Assembly: GCA_005777415.1 (NCBI GenBank) | Contig: SXMI01000004.1 | Location: 1 to 7,244, forward strand | Source of the DNA: Actinomycetota bacterium | GTDB taxonomy: Bacteria; Actinomycetota; Acidimicrobiia; Acidimicrobiales; Microtrichaceae | Direction of reading: 5' to 3' | Length of the DNA stretch: 7,244 nucleotides | Shown: piece by piece, positions 5,434 through 7,244 of the stretch | Layout of the letters: every line of letters begins with the position of its first letter | Position numbering within the stretch: position 1 is the first letter of the stretch | Program-made: the position numbers and the translations under genes | Notes under the pieces: generated by a model | What the model was told of the DNA's origin: nothing | Seen by the model: the letters and a program-made list of their open reading frames with translations, nothing else | Databases searched by the model: none

Positions 5434-6903
5434 TCAGCCTGCGACGACCGGGATGCGGGTCCGGTGGCGGGGAACGTCGAGGACCTCGACGAGCCCGCCG
5501 AGCACGTGGGTCGTACTGGCCCCCGTGATCTCGACGCTGGCGTAGGTCCCGGGCCGCAGTGGCCGATCGGCGTCGAAGTGGACGAGTCGGTGCTGGCGGG
5601 TCCGGGCACTCGTCCGCGACGGGTCACGCCGTGACGGCCCCTCCACGAGCACCTCCTCGGTCCGCCCGATCCGGGCCTGGTTCGCCAGGAGCGAGGAACG
5701 CTCCACGACCTGCCGGAGGGCGGCCATGCGCTCGACGGCGACCTCGTGCGGCACGGCCGGGGCGTCCATGGTCGCAGCCTCCGTCCCGGGCCGAGGGGAG
5801 AAGACGAAGGTGAACGCGCTGTCGAGGCGGGCCTCGGCCACCACCTCGAGGGTCTGGTCGAAGTCGTCGTCGGTCTCGCCCGGGAACCCGACGATCACGT
5901 CGGTGGTCACGGCCAGGTCCGGCATGGCGCGTCGGGCGGTGGTCAGCCGTTCGAGGTAGCGCTCGGCGGTGTAGCCACGGTGCATGGCCGCGAGCACGGC
6001 GTCACTGCCCGACTGCAACGGCAGGTGCAGGTGCTCGCAGACGGCGGCCGTCTGGGCCATGGCGGCGACCGTGTCCTCACGGAGGTCCTTGGGATGGGGG
6101 CTGGTGAACCTGACCCGCCGGATCCCCGGCACCTCTCCCACGGCCCGGAGCAGATCGGCGAAGAGCGGGCGGGCCCGACGGTCGGCGACCCAAGCCCCGC
6201 CGGCGAGGTGCTGCTCGTCGAGCGGAGCATCCGCCTCCCCGGCCGCCCGGAGCCGCAGCGCCAGGTCCCGGCCGTAGGAGTTCTCGTTCTGACCCAGGAG
6301 CGTCACCTCGGTGACGCCCTCGGCGGCTGCCCGCCGGACCTCGTCGAGGACGTCCCCGAAGGGCCGGCTGGCCTCCGGACCACGAACCGCCGGCACGATG
6401 CAGAAGGCACAGGCGTTGTCGCACCCGACCTGAATGGTGATCCAGGCCGAGTGGCCGCGCTCCCGGACGACCGGGAGGGCCGACGGGAACAACTCCTGGT
6501 CGTCGGCGGTCGAGGCCTCGAGGATCTCCACGACCTGATGCCCCGAGGAACGCCGGGCCTCGAGCAGTTCGACCGTCCGGTGGACGTTGTGCGTTCCGAG
6601 AACGACGTCGACGTGCGGCGCCCGCTCGACGATGGCCTCACGGTCCTTCTGCGCCAGACATCCGGCGACGACGATCTCCAGATCGGGCCGGCCGGCCTTG
6701 AGTGAGTGCAGATGCCCGAGCGTCCCGTAGAGCTTGTTGTCGGCGTTCTCGCGGATGCAGCAGGTGTTGAGCACGATCACGTCGGCCTCGGAGGCATCGC
6801 TGGTCTTCTCGAGCCCGTCGGCTTCGAGAAGACCAGCGATCCGTTCCGAGTCGTGCTCGTTCATCTGACACCCGAAGGTGCGGAGCAGGTACCGCTTGGT
6901 CAC
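5434..6903 (-). CDS. miaB: tRNA-2-methylthio-N6-dimethylallyladenosine synthase MiaB (radical SAM methylthiotransferase)
   Basis: 489 residues. MiaB adds the methylthio group to C2 of i6A37 in tRNA, acting after MiaA. N-terminal methylthiotransferase domain with the three cluster Cys: Cys12 (FGCQMNEHDSER), Cys48 (NTCCIRENA) and Cys82 (AGCLAQ). Radical SAM motif CDNACAFC, with Cys161, 165 and 168, followed by IVPAVRGPEASRP. TSPHPKDL (268-275), LHLPLQSGSD (292-301) and TDVIVGFPGET (334-344) are typical of the barrel. A TRAM RNA-binding domain occupies about 405-475. Oddities: the usual GQNVNSYG reads GQNENSYG (Glu207), and an extra stretch of about 30 residues (213-246) precedes the RPLFADLLRAVG segment. 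The GTG at 6903 has no Shine-Dalgarno; the next ATG (Met14) would lose Cys12, so GTG is preferred and initiation may be leaderless. Codons 22-36 form a large hairpin (separate entry). The end is 1 nt from the next gene. Confidence 0.97.
   Translation of the reverse strand: MTKRYLLRTFGCQMNEHDSERIAGLLEADGLEKTSDASEADVIVLNTCCIRENADNKLYGTLGHLHSLKAGRPDLEIVVAGCLAQKDREAIVERAPHVDVVLGTHNVHRTVELLEARRSSGHQVVEILEASTADDQELFPSALPVVRERGHSAWITIQVGCDNACAFCIVPAVRGPEASRPFGDVLDEVRRAAAEGVTEVTLLGQNENSYGRDLALRLRAAGEADAPLDEQHLAGGAWVADRRARPLFADLLRAVGEVPGIRRVRFTSPHPKDLREDTVAAMAQTAAVCEHLHLPLQSGSDAVLAAMHRGYTAERYLERLTTARRAMPDLAVTTDVIVGFPGETDDDFDQTLEVVAEARLDSAFTFVFSPRPGTEAATMDAPAVPHEVAVERMAALRQVVERSSLLANQARIGRTEEVLVEGPSRRDPSRTSARTRQHRLVHFDADRPLRPGTYASVEITGASTTHVLGGLVEVLDVPRHRTRIPVVAG
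6796..6840 (-). repeat. 45-nt near-perfect hairpin inside the miaB coding sequence
   Basis: The arms at 6796-6812 and 6824-6840 are exact reverse complements, 17 bp (ATCGCTGGTCTTCTCGA). Within the 11-nt spacer the mRNA strand reads A-GCC-GACG-GGC, giving three more pairs after one bulged A and a four-base loop: 20 pairs in all. The hairpin covers miaB codons 22-36 (IAGLLEADGLEKTSD). The 5' arm uses GCT, GGT, CTT and GAA, all A/T-ending in a gene that mostly uses G/C-ending codons, while the 3' arm is mostly ordinary. There is no T-run after it, so it is not an intrinsic terminator. It could be an mRNA control structure or the product of a template-switch mutation that made one arm copy the other. 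The inverted repeat is seen directly; any role is inferred. Confidence 0.9.
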
Positions 6904-6909
6904 GCCGGT

Positions 6910-6939
6910 AGCGTACGGCCCGGCCGGGCACCGGGTCAG
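6910..6939 (-). promoter_or_regulatory. Candidate miaB promoter, possibly giving a leaderless transcript
   Basis: On the minus strand TACGCT (6910-6915) fits the actinobacterial -10 pattern TANNNT and ends 6 nt before the miaB GTG at 6903, the spacing expected if transcription starts at the start codon. CTGACC (6934-6939), 18 nt upstream, is a partial match to a -35 TTGACA. No Shine-Dalgarno is visible before miaB, which fits a leaderless start. The -35 candidate overlaps a perfect palindrome (6937-6950). Based on consensus matching only. Confidence 0.4.
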
Positions 6940-6977
6940 AACCGGTTCTGCCCCGGGTCAGACCCGGGTCAGAACCG
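6931..6977. repeat. Direct repeats and palindromes in the recA-miaB gap
   Basis: On the plus strand CCGGGTCAGA occurs three times (6931-6940, 6953-6962, 6964-6973); the first and third extend to the 14-mer CCGGGTCAGAACCG. Two inverted repeats overlap these: CAGAACCGGTTCTG (6937-6950), a perfect 14-bp palindrome, and CCCGGGTC-A-GACCCGGG (6952-6968). Neither is followed by a T-run on the minus strand. They may be operators for miaB, a structured recA 3' end that blocks nucleases or ends transcription, or a small repeat expansion. The GAAC/GTTC halves are 2 nt apart, not the 4 nt of the Gram-positive SOS box. Confidence 0.8.
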
Positions 6978-6993
6978 TGTCGGAACCGGAGGG

Positions 6994-7244
6994 TCAGTCG
7001 AGGGTGATGGGCAGGTCGTCCGGGTCGAGATCCGGGGAATCGCCGGCAGGCGCCTCGGCGTCCTGGTGGATCCCGACCTCACGCAGCACCCGGTCCTGGA
7101 TCTCGACCATGACCTCGGGGTTCTCGCCCAGGAAGGTCTTGGCGTTCTCCCGGCCCTGGCCCAGCTGCTCGCCCTCGTAGGTGTACCAGGCGCCCGACTT
7201 CTTCACGATGTCGAGGTCCACGGCGATGTCGAGGAGCGAGCCCT
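6994..7244 (-). CDS. recA: Recombinase RecA, C-terminal part (5' end outside window)
   Basis: 82 codons of the C-terminus are visible, beginning GSLLDIAVDLDIVKKSGAWY and continuing with YEGEQLGQGRENAKTFLGENPEVMVEIQDRV in two adjoining pieces (YEGEQLGQGRENAKT, then FLGENPEVMVEIQDRV). This is the end of the RecA core and its C-terminal domain, followed by an acidic tail (DAEAPAGDSPDLDPDD, then LPITLD) as in other RecA proteins, where the tail tunes DNA binding. The ATPase core and both DNA-binding loops lie outside the window. RecA forms filaments on single-stranded DNA for homologous recombination and triggers LexA cleavage. The next gene downstream is miaB after 90 nt, with no recX between. 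Confidence 0.97.
   Translation of the reverse strand, partial: GSLLDIAVDLDIVKKSGAWYTYEGEQLGQGRENAKTFLGENPEVMVEIQDRVLREVGIHQDAEAPAGDSPDLDPDDLPITLD

Larger units (their letters stand above)
517..6903 (-). other. Predicted operon miaB - APH-like - miaA - dapF - hflX - dapC
   Basis: Six co-directional genes have no usable space between them: miaB/APH-like 1 nt apart (TGA-G-GTG), APH-like/miaA GTGA, miaA/dapF ATGA, dapF/hflX GTGA, hflX/dapC GTGA. Five of six starts are GTG; only dapF uses ATG. Shine-Dalgarno sequences at the internal starts are weak or absent, so downstream translation probably depends on ribosomes finishing the gene before. The only promoter candidate seen lies before miaB. Confidence 0.8.

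Noticed and set aside
5433..5627. 65-residue N-terminal extension of the APH-like protein
   Set aside because: It overlaps the TRAM-domain end of miaB, is Ser/Thr/Pro-rich and does not supply a kinase N-lobe; the GTG next to the miaB stop is preferred.
5746..6705. 319-codon plus-strand open frame
   Set aside because: Antisense to the intact miaB; no domain or convincing start.
6937..6950. LexA/SOS box reading of CAGAACCGGTTCTG
   Set aside because: The half-sites GAAC and GTTC are 2 nt apart rather than 4, and the site lies after recA rather than before it.
6931..6977. Short CRISPR-like array
   Set aside because: Repeats are 10-14 nt with spacers of 1-12 nt, far too short and irregular; no cas gene nearby.
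6931..6993. Intrinsic terminator after recA
   Set aside because: Stable stems can form, but no T-run follows any of them on the minus strand; a factor-dependent end or readthrough cannot be excluded.

Overview
This is a gene-dense, very high-GC window in which every supported gene is on the minus strand. Reading the minus strand (right to left in window coordinates) the order is recA (3' end only), miaB, a degenerate APH-fold protein, miaA, dapF, hflX, dapC, and the 5' part of a small Cys-containing exported or membrane-anchored protein. The recA/miaB/miaA/dapF/hflX order is typical of Actinomycetota chromosomes. GC content, frequent GTG starts, an actinobacterial-type DapC and the style of the MiaB and DapF sequences suggest an acidimicrobial-like actinobacterium; the class is inferred by recognition and was not tested.

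Layout: 6994-7244 is the RecA C-terminus. 6904-6993 is a 90-nt gap with three copies of CCGGGTCAGA, a perfect 14-bp palindrome and a second inverted repeat, beside a plausible promoter from which miaB may start leaderless. 517-6903 is a tightly packed six-gene cluster. miaB and the APH-like gene are separated by 1 nt, and every later junction is a 4-nt start/stop overlap (GTGA, ATGA, GTGA, GTGA), so transcription as one operon with translational coupling is likely. 456-516 is a 61-nt gap followed by the last gene, which has its own strong AGGAGG ribosome binding site and is cut by the window edge.

Functionally the cluster joins two modifications of the same tRNA nucleotide (MiaA prenylates A37, MiaB methylthiolates the product), a ribosome-splitting GTPase (HflX) and two enzymes of the succinylase route to meso-diaminopimelate for lysine and peptidoglycan (DapC and DapF).

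The most unusual signals are: (1) a near-perfect 45-nt hairpin (20 paired bases, one bulged A, tetraloop) inside the miaB coding sequence, with an oddly A/T-ending codon run in its 5' arm; (2) the gene between miaB and miaA, which resembles only the C-lobe of an aminoglycoside-phosphotransferase-fold kinase and has lost all three catalytic positions; (3) DapF carrying Ser where the first catalytic Cys of the epimerase is expected; and (4) the palindrome/repeat cluster at the recA-miaB boundary. Nothing here looks like a mobile element, CRISPR array or phage region.
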